Assembly: GCA_031213475.1 (NCBI GenBank)
Contig: JARUPZ010000001.1
Location: forward strand, 20,738,933 to 20,802,932
Length of the DNA stretch: 64,000 bases
From: Nereocystis luetkeana
Lineage: Eukaryota; Sar; Phaeophyceae; Laminariales; Laminariaceae
Reading direction: 5' to 3'
Below the pieces are notes generated by a model. That model saw nothing but the letters and a program-made list of their open reading frames with translations. It had not been told where the DNA came from and did no database searches. Made by a program: the position numbers and the translations under genes. Positions 11,665 to 21,440 of this stretch are shown in pieces. How positions within the stretch are numbered: the first letter of the stretch is position 1; each line of letters opens with the position of its first letter.

Positions 11665-11960
11665 CAATTGATTATTGATTTCGAAGACCATCTGCTAGTA
11701 GTGGGAATTGCGTGAGCAATAGGTTTCGAGTGTTGCCTATGAATTGGAATTGTCCAGACAATTGGTTGCGGACACGGCTAATTCAATGGAGTTATTCAGC
11801 AAATTGATTTCGGGTGCTGATCCAATAATTGGAATTGTTCAGACAATTGATTTCGGGTGTTGCCCACTAACTGAAGTTGGACAGACCATTGATTTCGGGA
11901 GCTGTGTATTAATTAGATTCGTCTGAGCACTACTTGATTTCGGCTGCTGCTTATTAACTG
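11665..11960 (+). repeat. AATTGTCC tandem array, segment 2
   Basis: The array continues after the family A insertion. Units such as ATTGGAATTGTCCAGACAAT and AATTGATTTCGGGTG recur at about 42 to 46 bp. Confidence 0.85.
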
Positions 11961-12239
11961 AAATTGTCCGAGCGGACTTCAGCGATTGGAAGGTAGCCAA
12001 ATGCCGCGCAAGAAATCAATTGCTCGATAAATGTCATGGCCGTGTACCTACAGTAGGTATTGTAGTATGATAGACACTCCCCATTGAATTGGTACTACTC
12101 GTAATATGGAACAGCAAAGGACCTTGCAAAAGACTTGCCTATTGAGGCAGCACTAGCATGGTGGTACTGTTGTGTACTGTCCAAATCAACTGTAGTTCTA
12201 CAACTATTTAATAGCAGCCAGCTTTCAAATAACAGAGCC

Positions 12240-12535
12240 CTCTTAAACTAGATAGTCATGACAATTCCAATTGGTAGATCGCTTCCGAAACCAATTGTCC
12301 GGGCAATTGTTTTATAAGAAACTAAAAGAGTACGTCAGCTGTGAGTTCGACCGATCGGCAGATCGATCGATACTCAACTCTGCAAGCTGCGTGAACCGAT
12401 CGCGCGTTTTCCATTATTTCCCTAGCGATTCCAATTATTGGACGGTCTCTGGAAGCAGTTGCCCCGACAAGTCCAATTCATGTAAATCTCCAAAAATCGA
12501 ATATTCAAGCAATTCCAATTAATAGGAAAGCCTGT
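12240..12535 (-). repeat. AATTGTCC array, inverted segment
   Basis: Units read CAATTCCAATT and GACAGTC-like on the plus strand, opposite to the outer segments. The segment lies next to the 630-bp repeat. Confidence 0.7.
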
Positions 12536-12542
12536 CAATGTC

Positions 12543-13185
12543 AGCATATGGACGTTGACATCCATATCTATTGTGATGTGCAGTCACTTCACACGAGCTT
12601 ACTAAGAGTATCTTATGATAGATGCGGAGAAATACGATATGCGGCGAGACTTGAGTTTGTTCTTTCTTGCCGACGCACTGTATTCAACTTATCTCTATCA
12701 TACTGATCGTAACGCAAGGTAGCTAGTCTACCACAATAGGTAGCAGGTAACGTTCCATAGAACGTTACGAGTACGCTACATAGAACGTTGCAGGGACATT
12801 GCTAGGAACGGTTCACGGAACCTTGACGGGCTGCTGTAGAATAAACCTGCCCGTAGCATGGGCATTGTCTCGTGATCAGGTGATGGCATGCCCCACCTTG
12901 CCCACTCTTCTTCCATTTCCATTTCCATTTCCATTTCCATTCCATTCCTTTCCTTTCCTCTCTTCTTCTTCCTTTCCTTTGCTCTTCTCCTCTTGATCTC
13001 TGAGATCAAGATTCCTTCTATAATGGCCAATTAAGCACCAATTTCAAACCATCTTCTTTCTTCATCACAAGTGATCTTCACAGACACTTCGGTGCCGCCT
13101 CTGCATCTCTTCTCATAGAAGACAGAGCCTCAACAACATGCATTATTCCTTCAGGTCATGACCCTCGAGGTTATGAGCCTTCCTT
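12543..13185 (-). repeat. 630-bp dispersed repeat, copy 1
   Basis: The same sequence recurs inverted at 26925-27562. Shared landmarks include ATATGGACGTTGACATCC, GATCGTAACGCA, CTGCTGTAGAATAAACCTGC and CTTGATCTCTGAGATCAAG. A pyrimidine tract at 12900-12985 (CATTTC units) differs strongly between copies. A small minus open frame beginning AIIEGILISEIKRRR is shared, but in this copy a TAA falls just upstream where copy 2 reads Gln. It may be a decayed coding exon of an unknown element. Confidence 0.85.
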
Positions 13186-13189
13186 TAGT

Positions 13190-13520
13190 CAAATCGTTTG
13201 CCAGCACGCAATTAATTTCGGTCGATAGGCAGTTTCCGAGCTCAAATGTCTGGGCAATTCCAATTATTATTGAAAAGCACCAAACACCGATTGTTCAGAC
13301 AATTCCAATTAATGGGCAGTCTCTGAAATCAATTGTCAGGGCAACTTCAATTGATAGAGTCTCCAAAATTATTTGTCCCAAGACTTCCAATTGTTAGACA
13401 GTACCCATATCAATTGTCCGAATAAATCCAATTAATAGACAATATCCAACATCAATTGTCTAAACAATTCCAATTGCTAGACAGTCCATGACATAACTTG
13501 CTCGGACACTTTCAAATAAT
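13190..13520 (-). repeat. AATTGTCC array, inverted segment
   Basis: About eight units follow the pattern CAATTGTCNNNNCAATTCCAATTAAT then AGACAGTC, inverted relative to the outer segments. Confidence 0.85.
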
Positions 13521-13814
13521 GGACACGATTTCGTTTCTCTGCTGTAGGGGCAATAGTCTATTCACACGTATTTTGTCCGTGGCATAATAAGCAGAAAAGG
13601 GCGAGACACCTCAGCTTCAGCTTTGTATTTTATGTCCGCACGTAGAAAGTATTGATACCGCCTAACCCATGTTCTCATACATGTAAATAATAAAAAAGGT
13701 TTCACGAAACAAAACAATCCGGGTGCACTGATATTTTGATATGTACGGGCAGTAGACTTAAGACACTGCCCACCAGCGGCATTGTCTAAAGTAGGTTCGG
13801 AGATTTTGTATTAT

Positions 13815-13944
13815 TCTAAATAGTCGAAATTGTCGGGAAATTTATTTTGGTGTGCCGTCTATTAATTGGAATTGCCCGCACAATTGATGTAGAAGGCAGT
13901 CTGCTAATTGAAATTGTCCGGACAAATGATTTTGGACACTGTGT
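13815..13944 (+). repeat. AATTGTCC array, plus segment
   Basis: ATTAATTGGAATTGCCCGCA and AATTGAAATTGTCCGGAC occur here in plus orientation again. The segment is cut at the right by a family A copy. Confidence 0.8.
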
Positions 13945-14199
13945 GACGCATTCTACGATGATAGAGGTATTAATAGCATATTTCCACAAAACCGTTTTCT
14001 GAATGACGCTGTTCCTCGACCAAAAACCGTCGGAACGCCAATCGTGTTTCGAAAAAAGACGTTTTTGTATACTTGGGCCTTGGAATTTTTCATCGGGATG
14101 CAATTTGATTTTGCTATAAGTCGGTTTTCGCGCGAGGTAGAGCTCCTTAAGTGAGGAGCCTCAGAAAATTCGGGGTGAACCTCTATATCGTAGAACGCC
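13945..14199 (-). mobile_element. Family A element with a TTAA footprint
   Basis: The copy starts GACGCATTCTACGATGATAG. At 13968-13975 the usual GAGGTAGCACATT site reads GAGGTA-TTAA-TAGCATATT, which is what a departed family B copy would leave. It ends CTCTATATCGTAGAACGCC and sits inside the AATTGTCC array. Confidence 0.92.
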
Positions 14200-14204
14200 T
14201 CGTT

Positions 14205-14640
14205 GTATGAATTGGAATTGTCGGGCCAATTGATCTGGGAGACTGTGTAGAAATTGGAGTTGTCGGGACAAATTATTATGGCGGCAGTCTATAAATTGGA
14301 ATTGTCCGGACAACTATTTCGGGGGGCCGACTATTTTACTGGAATTGTCGGGACAATAGATTCGGGAGACAGACTGTCAATTGGAAATGACCGGACAATT
14401 TATTTAGGAGAAGGCCCATTATTTGGAATTGCCCTGACGATTGATTACGGAGACTGCCAATAAAGTGAAATTTCCCGGACAATAGGGCCAGGTAGGGGTC
14501 ACTTGATAGAAATTGTCTGGATGATAGAGCTCGACGCCTTTCACTCAACAGGAATTAGGGACCACAATAGGCAGTCAATTGAAACAGGAAGGTATTAACA
14601 GACTATTATTGGAGAATTGTCTATTGTCCAGGGTGTGAAC
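14205..14640 (+). repeat. AATTGTCC tandem array, last segment
   Basis: About ten units of 40 to 45 bp contain GGAATTGTCGGGACAA, ATTGGAATTGTCCGGACAA and AGACTGTC. It is the best preserved stretch of the palindromic core. Confidence 0.9.
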
Positions 14641-14755
14641 CCTACATACCTGAATCGTAGCGCGGGCTCTTAACGGTCCGTAGCCAACGGCTTTCCTTCA
14701 CAGAAGAACTGACCAGAACCGTCGTAATTCCTATAGATATTCGGTAGGTTACCGG
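14639..14755 (+). repeat. Family F 115-bp repeat, copy 2
   Basis: It matches 10905-11020 closely and in the same orientation. The differences are point changes and a short indel near the CTTTCCTTCA landmark. Confidence 0.85.
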
Positions 14756-14999
14756 TATCCAAGAAAGCCAAACAACAGGCAGGGTAGTATCGGCCCCTGG
14801 AGACAATTTGATCAAACGCCAGATCTGTTTGGACGATGTTTTGATATAATCGTGGCGATTCCGGACACCAAATCAGGAGCAGCGTCCCGAGGAACAACAA
14901 CGCTGCCGGCTACAAAAGAAATGGCGTGTCGTGCTCACCCCTCCACTCAGAGCGCCTACGTAGTGACGTCGGTAAGCGCCAAAGTAGGGGCGCACCAGA

Positions 15000-15215
15000 A
15001 GTTCCTCAGCCCCTCACAGTAGGAGCATAATATCTCACCCGATGCGAAACTTGGAAGAAATTCGTTCGTCCCACCCGACCGGCACGTGTATGCGCTAGTC
15101 CTAAAACGAATCTAGGCCTAAAATTTTCATCCCAACTGGTAGTTCCCCACTTAAGGAACTCGATTGGTCAGAAACCTTTGGCCCAAAACGTGTAACCCCT
15201 GCCGTGGGGTGATTC
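15000..15215 (+). repeat. Family D repeat, copy 1
   Basis: It shares CTTGGAAGAAATTCGTTCGT, CCACCCGACCGGCAC and GGTCAGAAACCTTTGGC with 43118-43335. The left part resembles the GGAGC..CTCACCCGA segment of family A, so D may be a distant relative. Confidence 0.8.
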
Positions 15216-15288
15216 GCCCGACACGACTAAGAACGAAATACTGAATTATGCTCGCGATAAAAATGAAGGCACGAATCGTGTTGGTGAG

Positions 15289-15394
15289 GGGAGAGGCCAT
15301 AATTAATAGGACATATGGTCTACAAAAAAACTATATATTGACCTATTTTTACTCGCAAGATTTGTTCCTATTAACTATGGTCCCCCGTAATAGG
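15289..15394 (+). mobile_element. Family B MITE
   Basis: The copy has a diverged left end (GAGGCCATAATTAATAGGAC) and an intact right end (CCTATTAACTATGGTCCCCC then GTAATA). Confidence 0.88.
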
Positions 15395-15738
15395 TGGCAA
15401 CTGATCTGCCTCATGGCTGGGAGGGAGAGATGAACGAGGGCCGAAAAGAACAAAGAAAAAAAGTGGAAAGAAATATAAAAGAGGAAGAAGGTGACGAGTA
15501 TTCACTCGAGGAGGAGCTCTGTAGGTCTCCCGCAAACTGACTACCTACGATAGAAAGAGTGCTACCCAACCCCATGGCCTTTGTGTGTCGAATGATGCTG
15601 CCAGCACACACGATAGTGCTTGAACAAGAGTGTACAGTTCCTCAAGTAAGAGAGCCGATCACCCTGAAGTGAATTTGTTCTAGGAGGTGCTACCCTCGTC
15701 ATGCCGGACGAGTTACACGTGCTCTTTGCTTTCCTCAC

Positions 15739-15847
15739 CCCCATAGAGGCCATAGACCCGTAGGCAAACCGGTCGTTTTCCCTTATGTCCGTGTCCGCGT
15801 CGAAGCTCGGCAGGTAAACGAATCTCTCTGGCAAAGGGAACGTCCGT
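15739..15847 (-). CDS. GT-like exon with NDRF motif
   Basis: The acceptor is CGCTGCCAG and the donor is GTGAGG. The exon is 109 bp: one base completes the split codon, then 36 codons follow. It encodes FVYLPSFDADTD and ENDRFAYGS. The open frame continues upstream to about 16215 in the same frame, so a longer exon is a possible alternative. Confidence 0.65.
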
Positions 15848-18800
15848 CTGGCAGCGAACGATGGCGCAAGAAGAGTAGCCGCACAGGCAGCAGCAGCAGC
15901 AGAAGGAGAAGAAAAAAGGCAGGTTGTGGGCTGACTGTCACACAGCGAAAACCAGCTTACATCGGACAGCTCATCGAGAGAGCGCATCTGGATCGTCCAC
16001 ATCATCTCCCACCGTTGTGACATATTGTCAAGGATCTGCGTAGTATAGACGCATCCAACGGAACATGTCCGAATTCTTGCGGACTTTGGCGGCTCCCAAT
16101 TGTTAACGTGAGACACGTAGATCGTTCCATACACATCAGAAAGGCCTTTTCCCTCGAAGTTGCTAGCTGTCGTGAACTTGGGTTCCGGTGGCCTGTTGGG
16201 AGTCGTCGGAAACTGTCAGAGGGATAACTGGATAGCGTCAAGAGGCAGCGAAAACGTTTGCTGAAGCTCATAGCCAACAGCCTTGTCAAGAGGATTGTTC
16301 CACAGCCCAGAGCGAAAGCTCAAACGACGGTGTTGAGGAACACCTCATAAACATCGAGACAACAGACATGGCAACCGAACAACCAAACGAACAGAGATCA
16401 TGAAAAAACGAACCAACGAACAGACATCACCAGGTACAAGCAAAACGAGCACACAAACCGAACCAACCAAGACTTGACAACTGTTAACAGCAGCAGCAGC
16501 AGCAGCATCATCATCATCATCGACGAAACAAAGCCACCGAAACTGTCCGCGTCGGTCAAAAGGAGCAAAACACGGCAATGCTACTGAGCCTCCAAAAGTC
16601 CTTGCTTGCAAGAAAATTGGAAGATGTTAGCCGTTTATTCGCCACACGTCGGTAGAGAGGAGCATCGCACGGCGGAAATTAAAGCCTCAGTTTGGGTATG
16701 TAGACTGCAGCCGCTGGTTACCGTTTTTAAAAAACTACGGCCAGGGGACTGGTGAACCATACTTTCTAGGTGCGTTGTAGGCAGGACACGTGCTTTGGGA
16801 ATCGCGAATTTGATCATCCAGCTGCCCATTCGACTGCAAATTAAAACAGGGGGATATCCCCCAAGTGTGTTGTGCTCGTGTCTGACGGTCTTTCTAACGG
16901 TCATTTATGCCAAACGAAAGCAGTACACACATTGTCCGTCCTAGTTTCCAAGACGGGCTGATGTCCCTGGATATATACGGATCGTTTGCGTATCAGTATA
17001 ATTTTCAGAGATGTGCCGAAACGGGGGACCATATTAAATAGGGTCCACGATACACACCAAAACCTATATACTCCGCTATTTTGACGAACAGCACTTGGTC
17101 CTATATATTATGGTCCCCCCTAATGGGTATGCGGTCACCCAGGATACCCAGAAAAAAACAAAGTGATCGCGAATTTATCGAGCGATCCAAGAGAATTGCG
17201 AGAATATTAGGAAAAAAAGAAAAAACAACCTAAAAGCCAGTCAAGAACGTTACAAGCTAACCCTGCTGCTGAGACAGGTCGGAGAGAAGAAAGCGGAAAC
17301 GCATTCTTAGCCAGACCTAGTTTATTCGGTAGTGCCAGTGAGGGTTTATGTCACGTTGGCAGGACCAGTGTCGACGTCGAACTAGACCTGAGCATCAGCA
17401 ATGAGGCGTTCTACGATAGGGGTTCACGCTACAAATTCTGAGGCTCCTCACTTGACTTAAGGAGCTCCATACCTCAACCGAATACTGACTTCAGCAAAAA
17501 CCAAATTGCATCCTGATGAATAATCCCATGTCACAGGTATACCAAAACGAGTTTTTTCGAAACAAGGTTGGAATCCCGACGATGTTGGGTTAACGAACCA
17601 CGTCATTCAGAAAACATTTTCGCGGAAGTGTGCTACCTCTATCGTAGAACGTGACCAATAATAATAGGCAACGAAGAAAACTCAATAAATGGTAGCCTAG
17701 CAGTACCAGGGTAGCGAGGCGTTCTACGACAGAGGTTCACTCAAATTGTTTCTGAAGCCCCTCACGTAAGGAGCGTTCAATACCTCATCCGAAAACTGAC
17801 TCGAGCAAAGAGGCGTTCCACGATAGAGGTTCACCCTAAAAATTCTGAGGCTCCTCACTTAAGGAGCTCCTTACCTCTTCCGAAAACCGACTTCACAGCA
17901 AAAATCGAATTGCATCGCGGCTAATAATCCCATGGCCCAAGCCTACAAAACGTTTTTTTTTCGGAATCAAGATTGACATTCCGACGACTCTGGGTCCAGG
18001 AACCCCGTCTTTCAGAAATAAAATAGCGGAAACGTGCTACCTCTATCTTAGAAGTACTCCAAAGTTCGAACTGCATCTCGATGAATAGCTCAATGACCCA
18101 AGTGTACAAAAAAAACGCATTCTCGCGATTGACGCGTTCTACAATAGAGGTATTACGGGGGACCATAGTTAACAGGACCTATGGTACACATAAAAACCCA
18201 TGTGTTTAACCATTTTTACTAACAACATTTGCTCCTGTTAACTATGGCCCCCCGTAATAGCACATTTCCGTGTTTTTTTCTGAATGATGGAGTTCCTTAA
18301 CCCAAAATCGTCAGAATGTCAGTCTCGTTTCTAAAATTGACTTCGTTGTGTAGTTGGGCCATGGGATTACTCATCGGGATGCAATTTGGATTTTGCTGGA
18401 GTCGGGTTTCGGGGGAGCTACTATGGAGCTCCTCAAGTGAGGAACCTCAGAAACATTAGGGTGAACCTCTATCGTAGAACGCCTTGAAACAATATTGGCA
18501 TTCCGACTATTTTGTGTCAAGGGACCCCGTCATTCAGAAAACATTTTAGCGGGAATGTGCTACCTCTATCGTAGAACGCATCTAGCGTTAACGGCAGCAG
18601 CAGCAGCAGCAGTGACAGTAGCAGTGACAGCACCGATTGCAGCAGCAGCAGCAGCAGTAGCAGTAGCATAGTCGCAGTAGGTTTGGGAACTCATGTTGGC
18701 AGATCAGTGTCGACGTGGAACCAGACGTCCGGACGGGCGAGCACCACTGCGTCGTAGACGGTGTTGGTCTCCATAGAGTGCTGCAACAGCAGGCTCCACG

Positions 18801-19817
18801 CGGTCGCCATGGACCAGTAGGCTCGAAACACATTCCTATTCTCAGCGCGGGTACGCACCGAGAACGACACCACACAAAGAGTGCCTCAAAAACGGAGAAC
18901 GACATAAACAAAATATAACGAAACTCGGAAACCGAAATCGAACAAAAAACGAAAAACAGGACAACACGCGGACGAAATTGGAACTGAAAAGACCCACCGG
19001 AAACGGAACCGGGAGCCAAAACGAGCGGAAACGAAACTTAGGATTTTGATTTCACCGAGTCTGACGGGAGGCGCGGGACCCGTTTTGTCCTTGGTGGACG
19101 TTAGGAGCATCAAACTCTTCTCCTGCCAAGAAAGACGCGTTCTACGATAAAGGCAGGACATGTCCGCTAACGCGTCTTCGTAATGACGGGGTTTTGTTTT
19201 TATTAACCCAAAGTCGTCGAAATGTTAACCTTGTTTCCCAAGAATACTTTGTTGCACACTGGAGCCATGGGATTACTCATGGGCATTCGGTGTTGTTTTT
19301 GTCAGTCTTCGGGTTAGGTATGGGGCTGCGTATAAGATGAGCCCCAGAACAATCAGGGTGACCCTCTATCGTGGCACTCCTCGACGGGTACGACAATACT
19401 TTCATCACTGGAAGTCGAGATTCACAGTCAGACTGAACCATGCCGTCAGCCCAAAGGGACCCACGGGTAGAGTCAACAACCTGTCCACCCGCAAACGATA
19501 CAGGAAGCAAGAAATCTGATCTGGGCAGGACTTCGGTTTTGAGCATGAGGATTGCAAAATAAAAACTCTCCCGTTTTTGTTTCAGTATGTATCTTCCCAA
19601 GATATCAACCTGCCTTTTTTGTTGTTGCGCCTAGCCTCGTCGCTCATTTTCTTGATAGGTGCCGTGTACACTGCCTGTCTGTCCAATAAGGTACCGATCA
19701 AGAACGTAACGCAAGGACCTCGTCTATATCAAGCAGGTGCAAAGCTCCACCAGAAGCACCGGGCCATATATACCTGATGAGGTAGTCGACGTCGTGCTTC
19801 TTGTAGCCCCAGTGGTA
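15739..19817 (-). CDS. Glycosyltransferase-like gene, three exons supported
   Basis: Three exons join in phase at 19817-19774, 18835-18695 and 15847-15739. The joined part is about 98 residues and starts YHWGYKKHDVDYLIR. It continues with a helical stretch (RAYWSMATAWSLL) and then YDAVVLARPDVWF, an acidic motif typical of nucleotide-sugar transferases. It ends with LPSFDADTD..ENDRFAYGSMASMG, a loop seen in eukaryotic glycosyltransferase-like proteins. The fold assignment rests on these motifs from memory of such families, not on a search. The first donor is GTATAT and the last is GTGAGG. The middle donor reads ATGAGT instead of GTGAGT, so this copy may be a pseudogene or may use a rare border. 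Both introns hold family A copies; the second also holds family B. N-terminal and C-terminal exons are missing; an N-terminal candidate lies at 21186-21257. Confidence 0.6.
16340..16530. repeat. Low-complexity tract with CAG and CAT triplets
   Basis: An AACGAAC/AACCAAC-rich stretch is followed by about six CAG and five CAT triplets at 16490-16522. It lies in the second intron of the glycosyltransferase-like gene model. Confidence 0.7.
17019..17131 (+). mobile_element. Family B MITE
   Basis: The ends are ACGGGGGACCATATTAAATA and TATATTATGGTCCCCCCTAA. The middle is diverged (CCTATATACTCCGCTATTTT). Confidence 0.88.
17347..17396 (-). pseudogene. Duplicated scrap of the GT-like exon
   Basis: About 50 bp here resemble the 3' end of the exon at 18695-18835: CGTTGGCAGGACCAGTGTCG here against TGTTGGCAGATCAGTGTCG there. 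This scrap keeps GT at the donor position (CCAAC then GTGACA), whereas the main exon has AT. It has a stop codon in the matching frame. Confidence 0.5.
17404..17651 (+). mobile_element. Family A element
   Basis: The copy is complete, from GCGTTCTACGATAGGGG to ACCTCTATCGTAGAACG. The stem CACTT-AAGGAGC is enlarged to CACTTGACTTAAGGAGC, a 5-bp tandem gain. Confidence 0.93.
17717..17809 (+). mobile_element. Truncated family A element
   Basis: Only the first 90 bp remain (GCGTTCTACGACAGAGG to AACTGACTCGAGC). The next copy begins directly after it. Confidence 0.88.
17811..18054 (+). mobile_element. Family A element
   Basis: The copy starts GGCGTTCCACGATAGAGG and ends ACCTCTATCTTAGAAG. It abuts a truncated copy at the left, consistent with insertion into that copy. 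Confidence 0.9.
18130..18484 (-). mobile_element. Family A element carrying a family B copy
   Basis: The outer ends are GACGCGTTCTACAATAGAGG and CCTCTATCGTAGAACGCC. The A sequence GAGGTA/GCACATTTCC is split by a 105-bp B copy, with TA on both sides. Confidence 0.94.
18153..18257 (+). mobile_element. Family B MITE nested in A
   Basis: It is 105 bp, starts TTACGGGGGACCATAGTTAA and ends with the mirror GGCCCCCCGTAA. TA flanks it on each side where uninterrupted A copies have one TA, so the target duplication is TA. Confidence 0.95.
18485..18579 (+). mobile_element. Right half of a family A element
   Basis: The fragment starts at GAAACAATATTGGCATTCCG and ends ACCTCTATCGTAGAACGC. It directly abuts the preceding A/B composite. 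Confidence 0.9.
18595..18670. repeat. CAG-type triplet repeat
   Basis: Interrupted CAG and CAGTAG triplets lie just beyond the mutated donor of the GT-like exon, inside the intron model. Confidence 0.8.
18695..18835 (-). CDS. GT-like exon with YD..RPD motif
   Basis: The acceptor is GAGAATAG. The exon is 141 bp: one base completes AGG, then 46 codons and two bases. It encodes a helix with AYWSMATAWSLLLQ and then YDAVVLARPDVWFHVD. The sequence after CCAAC is ATGAGT where GTGAGT is expected. Phase fits both the exon before and the exon after. Confidence 0.65.
19135..19382 (-). mobile_element. Family A element
   Basis: The copy starts GACGCGTTCTACGATAAAGG and ends CCTCTATCGTGGCAC. It lies in the first intron of the GT-like gene model. 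Confidence 0.88.
19774..19817 (-). CDS. GT-like small exon
   Basis: This 44-bp exon follows a CT-rich tract ending GACGAAG and precedes the donor GTATAT. It encodes YHWGYKKHDVDYLI plus two bases of a split Arg codon completed by the exon at 18835. A stop codon sits just upstream of the pyrimidine tract, which supports an acceptor there. Confidence 0.5.
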
Positions 19818-20059
19818 CTTCGTCAGAGAGAGAGGGTCCGGTCAGACTCGATCAAACTCGTCCTGGTTCGTCACCGATGACCTTACGAATGCAGCAGAGA
19901 GTTACATCGGTTGGTTTTCTTATTAGGAGGGGGGGGGAGGCGGGAGGGGGGGGCGTACTCGTCTGTTGCTTGCCCTCATCACTGAAATATTGATCACGAA
20001 CATCCGTTTCGAGGCGGAGAACAGATCCTACCACCTTCGATACCAGTTGGGCGCTCATT

Positions 20060-21180
20060 TACGTCGTTTCCATATATGACATAGGAACGTTTTGCTAGTC
20101 TTCTCCTCCTCATTGTTCGCCGCCTGTGGCAACCAGTTGCTAGGGTAGCGATCCTTTCCTCGCCACCATCCAGTGTAGCAAAACTATCCGCGTCGCATTC
20201 GCCTATTTTCCTTCCTCTTTTTATCTAACGCATCTTCCGAGCGCTTTTCACGTTCTCCTACTACTGCGTGGGCTCTATTCTACGTTGCCTTTGCCACGCA
20301 TGCAAATCTGTGCGCACCTACTTCCTCCCCCTCCCGGCTATTGGTATACCTTGTTCTTCGTTTTGGCGTGACCAGGTCCCAAACACGGAGCGTTTTCGCG
20401 AAGCCCATTGGGCCGCGCATTATACTTTATCGCTCCTTTCTTATCGCGTGAACGCCAGTATATCTCGGCATGTTTCTTCTATTTCACCATAGTTCTTAGC
20501 GATGGTATTTTACTCCTTCCTGTCCATTCTTCGACCTCTGTATTTTACCTCCAAAAACTTCAAACCTTCTCTACAGACACACATGATTTGTTGTTGGTTC
20601 CCTCGTGTGTATTTCCCCGCTATTTCCCCGCCTTTTCTAGACTATAATTATCCCGCCAAGTTCCATCTCGCCCTTTCGTTACTTTCTCCCACATGACGCG
20701 TCGTTGTACGATACGGGTAGCACATTTCCTCCATACTGGTTATTGAACAACGGCTTGACCCTTGTACGGAGCTCCGGAAAAGAAGATACCTCATGAACGT
20801 CCAGGTGCGCTCCTATTGATACGTGAGTAATAGGGGGGTGTCATCGAGTGGGAGATTTCACGCGCCGCGCAAGGAGTAGCAAGCAGTCGAAGAAAACGAC
20901 ATCAAGTACGACCAAAGGGTATGCGACTCGATGCGAGGCCGTGAATCCGCGCAGGGGGAAGCGTCCCACAGCAGGTGCCGATAGAGTAGCAGGCCAGTAG
21001 GTTTCACGTTTGCGAACATTTCTGCGATTATTAGGCAAACAGCTCGACCCCCGAGAGTTTCCCACAGAATACGATGCCGGTGTCGACGGTCTCGACAGCA
21101 TGCGGCCGGCGAAACGCAACAAACAATGAGCATGGTTCGCACACGAAGCTCCCAGGCGGTGCAAGAAGCGAGGTAGGTCA
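20060..21180. other. No clear gene; family A scrap
   Basis: A family A left-end scrap lies at 20695-20760 (GTACGATACGGGTAGCACAT). Overlapping minus open frames at 20850-21230 may hold further exons of the GT-like gene, but no frame or border is convincing. Confidence 0.35.
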
Positions 21181-21185
21181 CACAC

Positions 21186-21257
21186 GTCGTATACGTAGAC
21201 TCTGAACGTTCCAGGTTCGACAAGGGTGCGTGACCAGCCGACGGTGTATTTCACCAT
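21186..21257 (-). CDS. Possible N-terminal exon of GT-like gene
   Basis: The reading MVKYTVGWSRTLVEPGTFR then VYVYD ends at GTGTGT, an acceptable donor, in phase zero. Segments like GWSRTL.EP are found near the start of some glycosyltransferase-like proteins. The link to the exons at 19.8 kb and below is not shown. Confidence 0.25.
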
Positions 21258-21344
21258 AACATCAGCCTACACAGACAACATACCATGCGTGCTCGCACTA
21301 CCAATGGAGAGCCTGGGTCCCGAAAAAAGGTGGGGCGGTGCGTC

Positions 21345-21440
21345 GGAAAATTTTGTGTGTTACACCTAATATTTGTTTGCGAGGCTCCTTCCTCACTTGC
21401 GGAGAGCTCTATATTTCTCACCAAAAATGTTCTCTTTATC
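21345..21440 (+). mobile_element. Family A fragment
   Basis: GAGGCTCCTTCCTCACTTGC, GGAGAGCTCTA and TCTCACC match the left third of family A. Both TIRs are absent. Confidence 0.55.

Noticed and set aside
15828-16215. Long upstream extension of the GT-like exon (minus open frame to 16215)
   Set aside because: The frame is open, but the joined model with the acceptor at 15848 fits phase and motif spacing better. It remains a possible alternative exon.
18886-19161. Hydrophobic minus open frame with FVYVVLRF
   Set aside because: It comes from an AAACGAA/AACCGAA-rich plus strand; low-complexity pyrimidine sequence on the minus strand gives Phe/Val runs.
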